A stretch of DNA of 64,000 nt, from assembly GCA_036365455.1 (NCBI GenBank), contig JAWQUS010000020.1, forward strand, positions 4,437,001 through 4,501,000. Reading direction: 5' to 3'. The DNA is from Macrosoma leucophasiata (lineage: Eukaryota > Arthropoda > Insecta > Lepidoptera > Hedylidae). The notes under the pieces are model-generated. The model saw only the letters and a list, made by a program, of their open reading frames with translations. It searched no databases and was not told where the DNA came from. Of the stretch, positions 12,407 through 24,249 are shown one piece after another. Numbering within the stretch: position 1 is the first letter of the stretch; every line of letters begins with the position of its first letter. The translations under genes were made by a program, and so were the position numbers.

Positions 12407-12611
12407 GGGGCCGACCGCCTAACTCTAATGCTTTTGTTTAGGACGTTATCTTGTCAGTTTCGTACTACCTATTAAAACAAATTTGTTCTTATGTATATTT
12501 ATACCTGCGGCCGAAAACACTTCCAGGAAAAAGTTAGGCGGTACGGAACTGATAAGATGATGTCATAATCGAAAGCTAAACGAAAGCATTAGAGTTAGGC
12601 GGTCGGACCCC
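12407..12611. mobile_element. TIR MITE, about 205 bp
   Basis: Terminal inverted repeats of about 35 bp: ccgaccgcctaactctaatg at the left, and its complement cattagagttaggcggtcgg at the right, each next to a run of G or C. No convincing TSD. Confidence 0.75.
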
Positions 12612-12619
12612 AAGTGGTA

Positions 12620-13515
12620 TTGTTTAGTCATCTAAATGACTCTGACCGCGTAAAGATCGTTAATTTTTTGCGGTTTGTCTCCGTTGCGTGATATTCTTCT
12701 TGGTTACGTATCTGAAACGGCAATACGGAACCATTTTTTTTCTTGCTTAATTCTCTGATATTAAGATTATGAATCTTATGATTACATACCGACCACGTTA
12801 CCGACTAATGCATCCGAGCTCCAACTGCTCTTATTAAGTGGGTGTCACCTAATTAATGCCACCTTGACATAACAGCACGAAGTCACGACTGTGACCGCGC
12901 AAAGACTGCCCATCACTTTGCGGTTTGCCTCCGTTGTGTTTTTTAAAATATACGTATTATAACTAGCGACTACTATATTGTGGGGACGCGTCCGACTTCT
13001 TTGACAAAAACCGTGATATCTCGGTAAATATAAGTACGATATAGATATGAACGTTCCTCAGAAATTCCTCTTTCGATAATTTCAAACAGGAACAAAATCC
13101 GTTCACAACTTTTCGAGATAAGCGCATACATACAGACGGAGAAAACAGGGGCCTTTACTTTATAATATCCATTGACGGTGATACTACTGAAGGGAAATCG
13201 TTCTGTCGCTATAAAACAAACACTAAAATTTCATTCTGTATATAAAAAAGGGTTACTATCATAATGTCTCGGAGAACGCTTAACATACAAAGATTTTTAG
13301 GTATACAGGGCGGGATTAAAGAAGCCCAAGTACTCTCGCAAGATTGCATGCAAGTAACACATTGTTGAGGTATTGTTTAATATCTTTATAAGTTTACTAG
13401 TTTGTCACTTTATTAGTGCTACAAACTTGAAATTTGGGCGAAAGGTAGTTAAAACTCAAACGTTCGCTAGGAACAAATTTTACAAGAAGGCCCGGTTGTA
13501 GTGGTCTAAATTTGT
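12620..13515. other. Unassigned, with a spaced direct repeat
   Basis: tgaccgcgtaaagatcgt ... gcggtttgtctccgttgcg (12642 on) recurs, diverged, about 250 bp later (12892 on). No gene recognised. Confidence 0.45.
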
Positions 13516-13519
13516 GTAA

Positions 13520-13690
13520 CTGTGTATGAAAGTTCATCATATTTTTTTTTATTAAAACCTTTAAATTTGGCAGAGAATACGTTCGCAGGTCCCTCTCGTA
13601 AAAAAATATTCGGTAGGCATAAAATGTTTTTCAGGTCAAAAACGACATCCACGCGGGCGAATCTGCGGGCAACAGCTAGTATTAGTATAG
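13520..13690 (-). repeat. LINE/RTE-like 3'-end fragment
   Basis: It reads aaacgacatccacgcgggcg then gcgggcaacagctagt, the reverse complement of the common tagctgttgcccgc terminus. Confidence 0.55.
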
Positions 13691-13899
13691 ACATGTATAG
13701 ATTATGAAGTCCCAGTGCATGTTATTCGCATGAAATCAAGTCCGAGGCTTTCGCCGTACCATTAGCCTTCGAGCAAGTTTGTTAATACAAGACGTGAATA
13801 AAGTAGTAAGTATAGAAATTGCGCTATTAGCGATATAGTAATAGCATGAATGTCAGTTCTTCGAGCTGTCAGCACCCGCCCACAGTAATAATATCCTCC

Positions 13900-13915
13900 T
13901 AGCCGTTTTCGGCTA
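13900..13915 (-). other. Stem-loop in LINE 3' UTR
   Basis: TAGCCG-TTTT-CGGCTA forms a 6-bp stem with a tetraloop, inside the 45-nt 3' UTR. LINE reverse transcriptases often recognise such terminal hairpins (family knowledge). Confidence 0.55.
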
Positions 13916-13932
13916 CGGCGACCGTTTTTCCA

Positions 13933-16900
13933 TTATTGGCGCCTCTCATGAGCCTTCATGTGACTGACATAACCGCCTTTATTGACAAAAGTCCTCGCAC
14001 AAAGGGAGCACGTGAGAACACCATTCTCATAATTATAAAAGACTGCCGCTGGTGGTCGGGCTTTCAGTTCTTCGCGTTTTACATCTAACTCAGTGCGTCG
14101 ACGGATCTCGAAGTCAAGAACTTTTTGCTGAACTACTGACCTCCACTCGCCGCGATTAGATGCAAGAGCTTCCCACTGAGACGGATCCAAGTCACAGCGT
14201 TTCATATGGCGTTTAAGCACATCCTTATATCGTAGGAGTTGTCCGCCATGCTTACGCTTGCCCTCCTGTAGCTCCGAGTAAAGAATGCGCTTAGCCACTC
14301 TCTCTTCCGACATTCGTGCCACATGGCCGCACCACCTCAGTTGCCTTCTAATAAGGTAAAACTCAATGCCACCTACATTAGCCATTCTCAAGACTTCGGT
14401 ATTACGTACTCGGTCAGACCAGTGGATGTTTAAAATCTTTCGGAGACAACTGAGGTGAAACCGGTCCAATTGACGAATGTGGCGCCGGTATGGTGTCCAC
14501 GTTTCCGCGGAGTAAAATATACTTGGCAGCACGATGGACATATAAATAGATACTTTCGTCTGCAGCTTCAGGTTATGCGAGCAGAAGACCTTGGAAGACA
14601 ATTTACCAAAAGCTGAAGCAGCAGCACAAATTCGGCTATTGATTTCAGCGTCCAGATCACACTTTGATGTTATTGTGCTTCCCAGGTAGCGAAACTTGTC
14701 TACCTGCTTCAGTACGTCTTCGCCGAGCTTAATGGCCAACGTTTCACGACCATGACTATCTAGAGACATCACTTCAGTCTTTTTGACGCTGATCTTCAGG
14801 CCGAATCTGCAACATTGCTCGTGAAGACTAGTAACCAGCTGTTGTAGACACTCCGGGGATTCTGTCACAAAACACAAATCGTCTGCGTACATAATATCTT
14901 CAATATGTGTCAGAGATACTTTAGTGCTAGCCTTCAGTCTCGATAAATTAAAAAGACTGCCATCTGTCCTGTAACGCAGCCGCACACCCACAGTAGATAA
15001 CTTTAACACTTCGCGAACTACTACTGCAAAGTATAAAGCGAACAGAGTAGGGGCCAAAACACAGCCTTGCTTCACACCGCAAGTAACGGGAAAGAAATCC
15101 GATTCTTCCCCTTCTGCTACGACACAACACTCCATATCGTCATGCAAGAGTCGCAAAAGTCTCACAAACTTCTCTGTACATCCTAGCCTTTGTAAAACCA
15201 TCCAAAGGGCTTCACGAGGAACGCAATCAAAAGCCTTTTCCAGATCGACAAAGCACAGATACAGATGCCTCCCTTGTTCTCTGCTTTTCTCTTGTAGCTG
15301 TCGAACTGCAAAGATCGCCTCGCAAGTCCCTCTGTCTGGTCGAAAACCAAATTGAGTTTCTGGTAGAATGATTTCAGAAAGAGTTCTAAGGCGGTTAAGT
15401 AGTATTCTGGCAAATACCTTACCGGGGACTGAAAGGAGTGAAATGCCTCGGTACGAATTACAGTCTGCTCGGTCACCTTTATTTTTATAGAGGGACTTGA
15501 TGCGGGACAGCCTAAAAGTTTTAGGAATTTGTTCTTGTTCCCACATACGAACGAACAGTTCCCAGACAAGCGTATGCAACTCGTCACCGCCGTACTTCAA
15601 CAGTTCGGCTGGTATAAGGTCCAGGCCAACCGCACGTTTATTTTGTTGTTCCTTAATTGCACAGATAACTTCAGCACGACCCAGGGGCTTATCCAGTTCG
15701 AATGCAGTTTGAAGCTGAGGCAGAGCGCTAATGTGAGCAAGATCGACAGTTCGATCTACATTTAAAAGACTATTAAAATGCTCTGCCCAACGCTTAAGTA
15801 AATCCTCCTTGGTATTCATAAGACAGCTGCCATCAAGTGATTTCAGTGGCACCTTAACAAAATGTGTATTACCAAGGAGTTTACGAAGCTCATTATAGAA
15901 TTCCCCAAGTTGGTTGCTGTCAGCTAGCCATTGCATGTGACACGCCTTGTCATGCCACCACTTGTCTTTGGTGTTCCTCGAGAGTTTGCGCAATTCATGA
16001 TCACTAGCTTTAATCACCGCACTGCTTTCGTTACGCCTTAGAATACTCCGGTGTTTAGCGATAGCTACCGTGAGAACGTTGTCATTCTCGTCAAACCAAT
16101 CTTCACGTAGATGGGATTTCAAACCTATTGTAGTAGCTGCAGTATCCAGTAAAGACGAGGACAGACATTCCCAAGCAGAACAGACATCACTAGTTGTAGG
16201 AAACGTTGGCGCAATCTTTGTAGATACAGCTTCCGCGTAAACTTTCCTAGTCTCGGGATTCTTAAAATTTTCGACATTCAACCGTATGGCTTTGTGTTTG
16301 CTCGCTCGACTGGGACGGCGAATGCTGAGACGCAGCCTAGTGATTACCAATCGATGGTCCGTCCAGCAGTGAGCACCTCGCATAACACGGGTGACTAGGA
16401 CTTGCGACAGATCTCCTTGCCGAACTATAGCGTAATCGAGCAGGTGCCAGTGCTTGGATCTAGGGTGCATCCACGTTGTTTTGTGCTTAGCAGGAAGGCG
16501 AAACATAGTATTTGTGATTGCAAGTTGGAATTGAGCACATAAACAAAGAAGCAGCTGGCCATTAGAGTTCATATTTCCTACTCCATGTCTGCCTAAAACT
16601 TTAGGCCAGGCTTCAAAATCACGACCTACTCTGGCATTAAAGTCTCCCAAAATTAAAATGCTCTCTCTGGTATGAATTCTCTGAAGGCATTGTGTCAGCT
16701 GTTCGTAAAATTTTTCTTTAATGTCATCAGGACTATCCAGCGTCGGCGCATAGACACTGATGACATTAAGATAATTGTTATTTTTTAAACAAAGACGCAA
16801 GGTTGTGAGTCGATCGGAGATGTGTTCTGGATATTCCTGCAAGTCTTTAGCTATATCATTTTTGACTGCGAATCCTACACCTGACCGTCGCGGTTCAGAA

Positions 16901-17103
16901 ACAGCAGTCCCCTTCCAGTAGAACGTATAACCACCACCATTCTCGAGCAGTACACCTTCATCGGCAAGGTGTGTTTCACTAATAGCAGCCACATCAACAT
17001 TATACCGACGAAGTTCTCTCGCTACAATAGCAGTTTTCCGTTCTGGCCAAGTATTACCATCACGGTCAAGAAGAGTCCGCACATTCCACGCGCCAAATGT
17101 CAT
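13933..17103 (-). CDS. LINE polyprotein: APE endonuclease, reverse transcriptase, C2H2 finger
   Basis: 1056 residues, uninterrupted. The N-terminal AP-endonuclease-like domain shows WNVRT (6-10), SETH (42-45), GDFNA (153-157) and TDH (248-250); it would nick target DNA. The reverse transcriptase shows [12 protein letters not shown] (551-562), FVDLEKAFD (618-626), GVKQGC (676-681) and the catalytic MYADD (738-742). The C-terminal C-x2-C-x12-H-x3-H finger (1032-1051) probably binds nucleic acid. The ATG follows an A-rich context and leads straight into the endonuclease fold, so little is missing. Minus-strand ORFs in other frames here are shadows. All catalytic motifs look intact, so it may be active (inference). 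Confidence 0.95.
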   Translation of the reverse strand: MTFGAWNVRTLLDRDGNTWPERKTAIVARELRRYNVDVAAISETHLADEGVLLENGGGYTFYWKGTAVSEPRRSGVGFAVKNDIAKDLQEYPEHISDRLTTLRLCLKNNNYLNVISVYAPTLDSPDDIKEKFYEQLTQCLQRIHTRESILILGDFNARVGRDFEAWPKVLGRHGVGNMNSNGQLLLCLCAQFQLAITNTMFRLPAKHKTTWMHPRSKHWHLLDYAIVRQGDLSQVLVTRVMRGAHCWTDHRLVITRLRLSIRRPSRASKHKAIRLNVENFKNPETRKVYAEAVSTKIAPTFPTTSDVCSAWECLSSSLLDTAATTIGLKSHLREDWFDENDNVLTVAIAKHRSILRRNESSAVIKASDHELRKLSRNTKDKWWHDKACHMQWLADSNQLGEFYNELRKLLGNTHFVKVPLKSLDGSCLMNTKEDLLKRWAEHFNSLLNVDRTVDLAHISALPQLQTAFELDKPLGRAEVICAIKEQQNKRAVGLDLIPAELLKYGGDELHTLVWELFVRMWEQEQIPKTFRLSRIKSLYKNKGDRADCNSYRGISLLSVPGKVFARILLNRLRTLSEIILPETQFGFRPDRGTCEAIFAVRQLQEKSREQGRHLYLCFVDLEKAFDCVPREALWMVLQRLGCTEKFVRLLRLLHDDMECCVVAEGEESDFFPVTCGVKQGCVLAPTLFALYFAVVVREVLKLSTVGVRLRYRTDGSLFNLSRLKASTKVSLTHIEDIMYADDLCFVTESPECLQQLVTSLHEQCCRFGLKISVKKTEVMSLDSHGRETLAIKLGEDVLKQVDKFRYLGSTITSKCDLDAEINSRICAAASAFGKLSSKVFCSHNLKLQTKVSIYMSIVLPSIFYSAETWTPYRRHIRQLDRFHLSCLRKILNIHWSDRVRNTEVLRMANVGGIEFYLIRRQLRWCGHVARMSEERVAKRILYSELQEGKRKHGGQLLRYKDVLKRHMKRCDLDPSQWEALASNRGEWRSVVQQKVLDFEIRRRTELDVKREELKARPPAAVFYNYENGVLTCSLCARTFVNKGGYVSHMKAHERRQ

Positions 17104-17933
17104 ATTTGTTGTTATTTTTGGTGTCTTACGTAAATTCTTTTTGCTGCGTCGACCACGTATTTGTGATGCGGAAGTAGCCGTGGTTACTACAATCCTCTAG
17201 TTGTGAGGAGAGCATTTGTTTAGGATACCTTTTCTAACCCCCTCCCCGGCTGAGCGGGGAAAGCAGTGCTTCCCTAAATAGGGCTGCTTTGTCACTCTGG
17301 GTGCTGTCGAATTTACTGTGTCCCCTCTGGCTCACAGTAAAAAAACGGCCACGATATGTAGTCACACCCCCAGAGCCGCTAATGTGCAGACTTCGGACAA
17401 AACTCGGTTTGCATCTTACCGCGCCTTTCTACCTCAGCCCATCGCCATCAGACTTTAACAAATCAGAGTCCATATAACAGAAACGGTCCGATGCGCAGGA
17501 AATATTTTAGTGCTCAAGCGTACGCGCACACCACAGGAGCACTCTCTCGTCCATGCCCCCCTTGATCCGATGGAGCGAAGAATCGCTACGACCGGAGGGA
17601 AGCTGAATGCAGTAGTCTGGCAAACAATAATAAGACCCTATTGCTGCCTTAAGGCCTTGCTACACCTGCCTCGGTGTCTTGCCAGTCGCGGTATTCTGCA
17701 CCTTGTGCCGCCAAGACAACAAAGACCCGAGTCTTTGTATCCGAGATACTCGAGATTGATGTTCATCCCGAGCCCCTCCTCCGGGTTTAGCCCACGAGCC
17801 GACGTGGTTTCCAGGGTGTGGCGCTTGGAGCCACCGAAGAAGAGTTTGTAAGCTATCGACGAGTTATTTGCCCTTTGTCACCTCAAACAGGTCGGCTGAC
17901 AAAGTGCAACGCAGACAACCAACTACACCCCTT
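17104..17933 (-). other. LINE 5' UTR / internal promoter region
   Basis: GC-richer than its surroundings, without a convincing ORF, between the start codon of the LINE and the TSD edge. By analogy with other LINEs it should carry an internal promoter (inference). Confidence 0.6.
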
Positions 17934-17945
17934 CCGCCCACAGTA

Positions 17946-18700
17946 TCATTAGTGCATATGAGCTTTCTAATCGCCCTGCGCTTGCGCATGGTAGGTACCT
18001 ATGTAGGTATCTCTGATGCGCAAAGATGGTATGGAGCACATCGTGATATTACATTAATTTTCAATTTTACAGTCTTAAAGCGTTTACAATTGTTTTATTT
18101 ATTTTTATTTATATACTCATATAACCTTCTATATATTTTTAACACTTCTCCTGACAATAAAGATCACATACCTAAACGAGAAAATTCGGATTTGGTGCAG
18201 TCGTTTAGAAGTTATGTGTGTACAAACGTTTCGGTACAAAGAAATTAATACAAATGAAATTAATACCAACCAGTAAAGCACTATTTTTTTATCTTTACGG
18301 TTTCGGAATGATACAGGATCGAATCACGGCGTCCCTCTATTCTTTCGTGATACTTTCTTCGGCGCAACAGGGGGGCGGGCATACTCCCTTGCTAATACAT
18401 CCGAAAAAAAGAATCTAAACGATTGACCCGTGACTTGAGTCATAAAAAGTAATGACTCAAAATGCTTTGTCCAAATACTCCAAATTGTAATGTTTTACGC
18501 TCGAGGTCCTATTAAAGTGTATTGTCCCACTAATACGAGAAAGTATGTTGTTATTTATCGACACCTTAACGCTTGGACGGCTTTGTATGAGTAGCTCATG
18601 AACTGGAGAACACAAGTATTGATTAATTGATGTTTTGGTCTGTAGATTGTATAGAGGCAGTGTATTTGAAGTAGAAATCTATTAACTAGGTTTTTGTATA
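17946..18700. other. Unassigned region
   Basis: No gene recognised; ORFs are short and of low complexity. Confidence 0.35.
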
Positions 18701-18711
18701 AGTAGGTTATA

Positions 18712-19121
18712 CTGCCTCAGTAGCCTAGTGGTAGCAGGCCACTTCTACTACGCTGGAGGTCCTGGGTTCGATTCCCGGGAGTATCAGATATAACGGTTTA
18801 TTTTTTTTTATCAGAATCAGAAACTCATTTATTCATTTAGGGTGACAGGCACCTCTTATGACACCTCAAAAACAAACAAAATAAATTAAAGTGAATAACA
18901 ATTGATTTATCTCTGGTTCTATTGGGTTTTTTCCATTTTCTGGCAGTTTCCCAGTGCCTCGGAGTTTGGTAATGTGCCCGGAAATGGCAACAGGCTCGCC
19001 ACCTGTTACATGGGCCTAAAAACGTAACCGGCGAGTCGTGGGTGTTTGCATGTATTCTTGAATGCATGCATTTACCTCTGCCTACTCCTTCGCGGATTAC
19101 AGGCGTGAAGTTACGTTTTTT
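18712..19121 (+). repeat. tRNA-derived SINE (WR-5), with TSD
   Basis: tRNA-like head: A box agcctagtggt, B box ggttcgattcc. The body ends in a T-rich stretch, and taggttata flanks it (18703-18711 and 19122-19130). About 100 bp longer than the copy at 31796-32103, owing to an AT-rich internal stretch (about 18795-18900). Confidence 0.8.
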
Positions 19122-19584
19122 TAGGTTATAACAGTAGGATGTATTGGTTGGTAGACAGGTCTCAATTCCAGTGTCGACTCTAAGGCACATACATCACCAC
19201 ATCACCAAATAACCATATACAGATTGTCCCAGGAATCAACGATATACCGAAAACGGGTGATAACCGGAACGGGTCATGACAGTTATTAGAAAAATGAGAA
19301 AAAAATATGTGTCATGTATTTTTAAAATTATTAGGATGTCAAAAAAATATCAGCGAGTCAAACTGTCGACTCTTATCATCGTGACATATTAAGCAACCCG
19401 GCTAATTTGCGTTTGTACATCACATGTTCAACTATGCAAGTGGTGTCGGGCCATGTAATTATCAGGAAAGTGTTGCATCCGTTTCGCGCCCGGTTAGTTC
19501 CACCCGTGTAATTAGTACTTAATTATAACGCTTGGTACGTTCTGTTGACATGGCTTCAGCTACTTACCTATAACGTAACCTAAG

Positions 19585-20172
19585 TAACTTCAACGTATCT
19601 TCACGCTTGTAATCCCGGAAGGGGTAGGCAGAGGTAAATGCATGCATTCAAGCATAGAGCAACGCGGCCCACCGGTCGCGGCGGACTGGAGGTGTATTAC
19701 GGATGCAAAATAGTCTGTCATTTTTTGCGGGGGGAAATGCGTGCGACACACACGCACACTACAAAAATCGTCTATTACTATGAAACTCAAACCTTGCCTT
19801 TAACAAAATACAGAAACAATTTCACGCACACATTTAAACATCTAGGCGACAGGCGTAAGATCATTTGGTCTTGTACTTTGACAGAGGGGAAAGCCTGCGT
19901 ATGGCTACTCCCCTCCGTGTTGCTCTATGCATTCAAGCATACATGCAAACACCCACGATTCGCCGGTTACGTTTTGGCCCATGTAACAGGTGGCGAGCCT
20001 GTTGACATCTCCGGTCACAATACCAAAACATCGTGGGAAATTTCTAGAAAATTGAAAAAACCCTATAAAGCCAGAGATAAAGGACTTTACACCACTATCT
20101 CTGATAACCCCCTATCCGGGAATCGAACCCAGGTCCAGTAGTAGTGGCCTGCTACCACTAGGCTACCGAGAC
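19585..20172 (-). repeat. WR-5 tRNA-derived SINE split by a hAT MITE
   Basis: The minus-strand SINE runs from cttcacgcttgtaatcccgg to the tRNA-like head (B box complement ggaatcgaacc near 20119). It is interrupted at 19653-19929. Confidence 0.8.
19653..19929. mobile_element. hAT-type MITE, 277 bp, 8-bp TSD
   Basis: Ends CATAGAGCAAC ... GTTGCTCTATG, flanked by cattcaag at 19645-19652 and 19930-19937. An 8-bp TSD and CAnnG-type ends fit hAT. No transposase inside. A second copy is at 42422-42689. Confidence 0.85.
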
Positions 20173-20282
20173 AGTTAATTATCTACTTACTTACGTATTG
20201 TGTAAGTGGGCATCAGGTTTTCTGCTACTATATTTTTTGACCACTTGGTGACCACTGAAATAGTCTGCAACTTATAACCTAA

Positions 20283-20526
20283 GGTTTCAGGGGTGGCAAC
20301 GCAACTGCATTTCACCTCTGGTTTTTGTGTTCTATCTTCCGCAAAATGGTAGTGTTCAGCACTATCGTCTTCCGGTTAGATGGTAATGTGTCGTCTCGTG
20401 AAAACTATCACAGAGACTTAACAACTGAGGTCTCAGGGTGTTTGTGTAGATGTCTATAGGCTGCAGTCATCATTTAACATGCATGTGAACCGCAATGCTT
20501 GTTTGTCACATTTGTTATATAAAAAA
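20283..20526 (+). repeat. WR-1 fragments
   Basis: A rearranged copy: gtggcaacgcaactgcattt first, then aatggtagtgttcagcacta to a short A-tail. Confidence 0.6.
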
Positions 20527-20704
20527 GATACATGGTTATTTTGTTTCCGACACACTACAGTTGGTTTGGGTGATGAGTTTCGGTAGACACTAAAATCCGT
20601 ATTTATGAACATATTAATATATAGTAAAAATTTTGCTTATCACATTTTTTATTGCAATTGACATAAATAGGTAGGTACATTACAGCTAATACATGACATA
20701 GTCT

Positions 20705-20955
20705 GTAATATAAAAATAAGTCGGCTTTTCCTTCCCGACGCTAACTCCAGAACGCACGAACCGATTTACACGGTTTTGCATTCGTTGGAAAGGTGAAAAC
20801 CTCGGGCTCCGTGAGGTTTATAGCAAAGAAAATTTAGGAAAATTTTCAAGAGAAGAGTACGTGGTGTTTGAGGACAACTTATAATTTCTTAGAACATAGG
20901 CTACTTTTTAAACGACATCCACGCGGACGACGCCGCGGCCACAGCTAGTGATGTA
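20705..20955 (-). repeat. LINE/RTE-like 3'-end repeat
   Basis: cgaaccgatttacacggttt, then aacgacatccacgcggacga and gccacagctagtgatgt; a minus-strand LINE terminus. Confidence 0.6.
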
Positions 20956-21465
20956 TAATTTTGTGAATTATGAAAGGGGTTACGCATTTATCGCTACACC
21001 GATGTCATTGTGTTTTTGAAACACAATCATTTATTTTAAAAAAAGGTAGATTTTGTTTCACACCTTACATGGTTTCATTAAGTAGATAATAAATCTATGG
21101 TTTCATTATAATATAATTGGGCTAGACAACCCTCGAACCAATCCCATTTATTTAGTGCCATTCCGTATTCCAATTGTACTCACGCGGCGCGTTGATTGGC
21201 TGTCGTAACTTGAATCTGAATTGTATGTGTTCAATTACTGTCGTTTTATTCGCTGTTGTCATAGAAAGCTACAAGGGCTTTCTTCGCTATAGGTCAGTAA
21301 GTACCTACCAGAAGATTTTGATTAGCTTTCACCGTGTACAGAATTTATCCAATTATAGTTTGAACAATATATTTGTTGTGAGAACAGACTGAATTGAATT
21401 TCAAATGTCTGCAAGTATTTATCGATGTATTCGATTTTGTTACGGCATAGGAAGCAAGCCGGATT

Positions 21466-22012
21466 TTACTGGCCCGCGACACAGTACAAATATGAACAGT
21501 ATGGAAACTACGTATAAAACGTTCGAAACGGCACACTCATGCGCATCGACGAGGCCTCTAAGCGGTTCTCGCGGTGCTGCAGTAGCGAGACACTAGCTAC
21601 TCGAGCGTCGATGCATTGCACCTGTTTGTGCGAGTGTGCCGTTTCGAACGTTTTGTACGTAGTTTCCATACTGTTCATATTTGTACTGTGCCCACGAGCT
21701 GCATTGACGGAGCGCGCCGCCGCCGTTAGGTACCTACCACCACATTACCTAATCTACTTGCCGCTTGATGGTAGTGTTCAGCACTATCGTGTTACGGTCA
21801 GGTGGTAATGTACGACCCTGTGATTTCCGGTAGATTAGAGGCATAAGAACTGAGGGCTCGGGCGGAAGTGGCAACGCATCTACGTTGAAATCTCAGGTTT
21901 CGTGTAGATGTTTATAGGCTATAGTATTACCTATCACCAATGTAAACATAGGCTGCAGTATTACCTACCACCTATGTTACCTGTATGCTTGTTTGCCACT
22001 TAATGACAAAAG
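21466..22012 (+). repeat. WR-1 SINE-like copy split near its head
   Basis: tttactgg (21464-21471) is separated from the rest (agctgcattgacggagcgc onward) by the foldback element at 21480-21689. The tail region near 21920-21995 is partly duplicated. Confidence 0.65.
21480..21689. mobile_element. Foldback hAT-like MITE, 58-bp arms
   Basis: Arms cacagtacaaatatgaacag ... aacgttcgaaacggcacact and their complement differ by about one base. Flanks gcccgcga and gcccacga look like an 8-bp TSD with one change. Confidence 0.75.
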
Positions 22013-22402
22013 AAACCACAGGCATAGATTGCTTGCGGCTTCCAGATGCCTTAGGGTGACATTCACCGACCGCACTACGACTACTTTCAGTAAAGTATAC
22101 TTAGGACTGTCAGTAACGTATGTATTTTGACAGTTCTAAGAGTTAGCGTACCTACTTTGCGGAAAGTACATGTACGTACATACAAACTTCCTATCGCCTT
22201 AGAAACTAAAAAAAAATGTTTAGAAATCCAAAAAAAAATTTTGTTAAGACTCATCCTTATCACTCAGGGGTATGAAAAATAGGTGTTGGTCGATTCTCAG
22301 ACCTACCCAATAGGCACACTAAATTTAATTGGAATCGGTCTAGCCGTTTCGGCGGAGTATGTTAAGTAATATAATATTTGGGACACGAGAAAAATATATA
22401 TG

Positions 22403-22595
22403 TAACTAGCTTTTGCCCGCGGCTTCGCCCACGTGGATGTCGTTTTATAAATAACTAAGTAGCCTATGTTCTTTCTCAAAGTCAGCTCTATCTCTGTACC
22501 AAATTTCATTAAAATCGGTCCAGTCGTTTGGACGTGAAAAGGTAACAGACAGACAGGCAGAGTTACTTTCGCTTTTATAATATTATAAGTAGGGA
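22403..22595 (+). repeat. LINE/RTE-like 3'-end repeat
   Basis: tagcttttgcccgcggcttc ... aaaatcggtccagtcgtttg ... gacagacaggcag, ending in a TA-rich tail. Confidence 0.7.
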
Positions 22596-23780
22596 AGTAG
22601 GGATTTCTTCATAATTCCAACCCTATAAAGAGACGTGGCGAACACAGACCACCCAGTGATGTGTGGGCGTGAATGACATCTGGTACCATCCGCAGAGTAT
22701 CGACCGTCACTGACCTGCACTAACCGAGTCTGTGTTGATGCTACCGAGAAGTACCGAGTCGCTGTCAGTGTGTTTCTTTATTGCTTAGTAAACAGGATTA
22801 AGTGTTAAGCAAGCTTCATACGTAGTTAAGTCTTTTCAGTCATTAATTATAGTAAGCAGCCATAAATCTAGATAAAAGTAGTTTGAAAATATTACGTAGA
22901 TAATTAAGATTTAATGTACCAGTTTTATGAACACGGCCTGTTTATAAGATTGCAAATGTTGTTTATTCCCTTGTTGTTGTTTTTTGTTTTACATAAATAA
23001 TGTAACATTATTTTTTTATGCAATGATGGTGGCAAACAAGCATGCAGTTCACATGGATGTTTAGTGGCGATTACAGCCATCTCCACAAAATCAAGAGGTT
23101 AAATGGTTAAAATACAGTTGCCTGGCGACCATTGAGTACGGAGCAATACCCAAGGGGAAACCATCTATTGAAATAAAACTATTTTTACGGATTTATACCG
23201 CGTATATTAAACTATAATTATTTTGAAAATCAACCCGACGTTTCAGTCCCTCTTCAGCTTCCGTGGTTCAGACTAAGGTGGCATTTGCCTGACAGCAGTT
23301 TGAAAAATTATATGTTGGCCACCATCGATTTCATAAGAACCATCTAACCGGAACGCGGCTGTACTGAATACTTTGTTTTTACCATATCGTATAAAATAAA
23401 AAGATTCATGATGCAGTTGTCCTTTTGTCCCAACATTATCTCAATCAGTTCATCTTTGTCACGAGCTGTTTGTACCATTTCACGTATCGTACGGTCAAAA
23501 AGAGCTCGCCGTGTTAGCGGAAGTCTTAACTTTAAAGTTATCGCCTAATGATATCGCTCCGTGACTTGATTAAAGCTTCTGTTTACTCGCTGCCTGTCTC
23601 TATGATGGCTTATCTGAGTTATTTGTTGCTTACTGTGTGTGCTACTGTTGTACAGAAAAACACAATTTATGAGATTAAAATTTCACCTTTTTTAAGTCAT
23701 TGTGTAGAAGTAACAGTCTTTGTAAAAAATAATTGGAATCTATCATAAATGGAGTATCCATCTCGGTGGTTTAGTGGTAG
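22596..23780. other. Unassigned, with small repeat pieces
   Basis: 23011-23103 is a minus WR-1 fragment. About 23170-23275 reads ctatttttacggatttatac and cccgacgtttcagtccc, a repeat type I recognise from insects but cannot classify. No gene. Confidence 0.4.
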
Positions 23781-23784
23781 CAAA

Positions 23785-23958
23785 TGCACGGTCCTGTAAT
23801 TTTCGGCACAGAGGCATAACACCTTAGGCCTCGGGAGTGTTAACGCATCTGCATTTTGACCTTGGTCTTTGTGTGGGTCTATAGGCTGCAGTCATCACTT
23901 AACATCAATGTAAACTGCATGCTTGTTTGCCACTTTGATGTAATGGAACATAAAAAAA
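23785..23958 (+). repeat. WR-1 3' half
   Basis: 5'-truncated copy from gcacggtcctgtaattttcg to ataaaaaaa. Confidence 0.75.
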
Positions 23959-24043
23959 GAAGATACCGCCGAGGTGGTTCAGTGGTAACAAGATTATATC
24001 ATTTATGCCTGGGGCGTCGGGGTTAGAAGGGGAGTAAGTGATT

Positions 24044-24215
24044 CATCATCATCATCATAACTCCAGCTGAAAGACGTCCACAGCTGGACAAAGCCTTGCG
24101 CAATTGTAGTGCGTCATTAGGGGAGAATATGCCATAACCGCCACGCTTGGCAGGCGGATTGGCGATCGCAGTGGCGATAGTATTAGCGCGGGACGACGCT
24201 GTTGTCCATCCCATG
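24044..24215 (-). repeat. Lepidopteran LINE 3'-tail repeat
   Basis: tcatcatcatcatcat, then agctgaaagacgtccacagc and gacaaagcc; the typical LINE end described at window start. Confidence 0.6.
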
Positions 24216-24249
24216 TATTTTTTACTTTGGTTATTGCAGCGGCACAAAC

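Larger units (their letters stand above)
13888..17933 (-). mobile_element. Full-length non-LTR retrotransposon with 12-bp TSD
   Basis: A 4046-bp LINE on the minus strand. The direct repeat ccgcccacagta occurs at 13876-13887 and 17934-17945 and is read as its target-site duplication. The 5' UTR is about 830 nt (17104-17933), there is one long ORF, and the 3' UTR is only 45 nt with a small stem-loop. There is no separate ORF1. A single APE-type endonuclease/RT ORF with a very short 3' UTR resembles RTE-like families, but the clade is not settled by eye. The perfect TSD and open ORF suggest a young insertion. Confidence 0.88.

Noticed and set aside
14948..15765. ORFs in other frames over the LINE (60-134 codons)
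   Set aside because: Shadows of the 1056-codon polyprotein.
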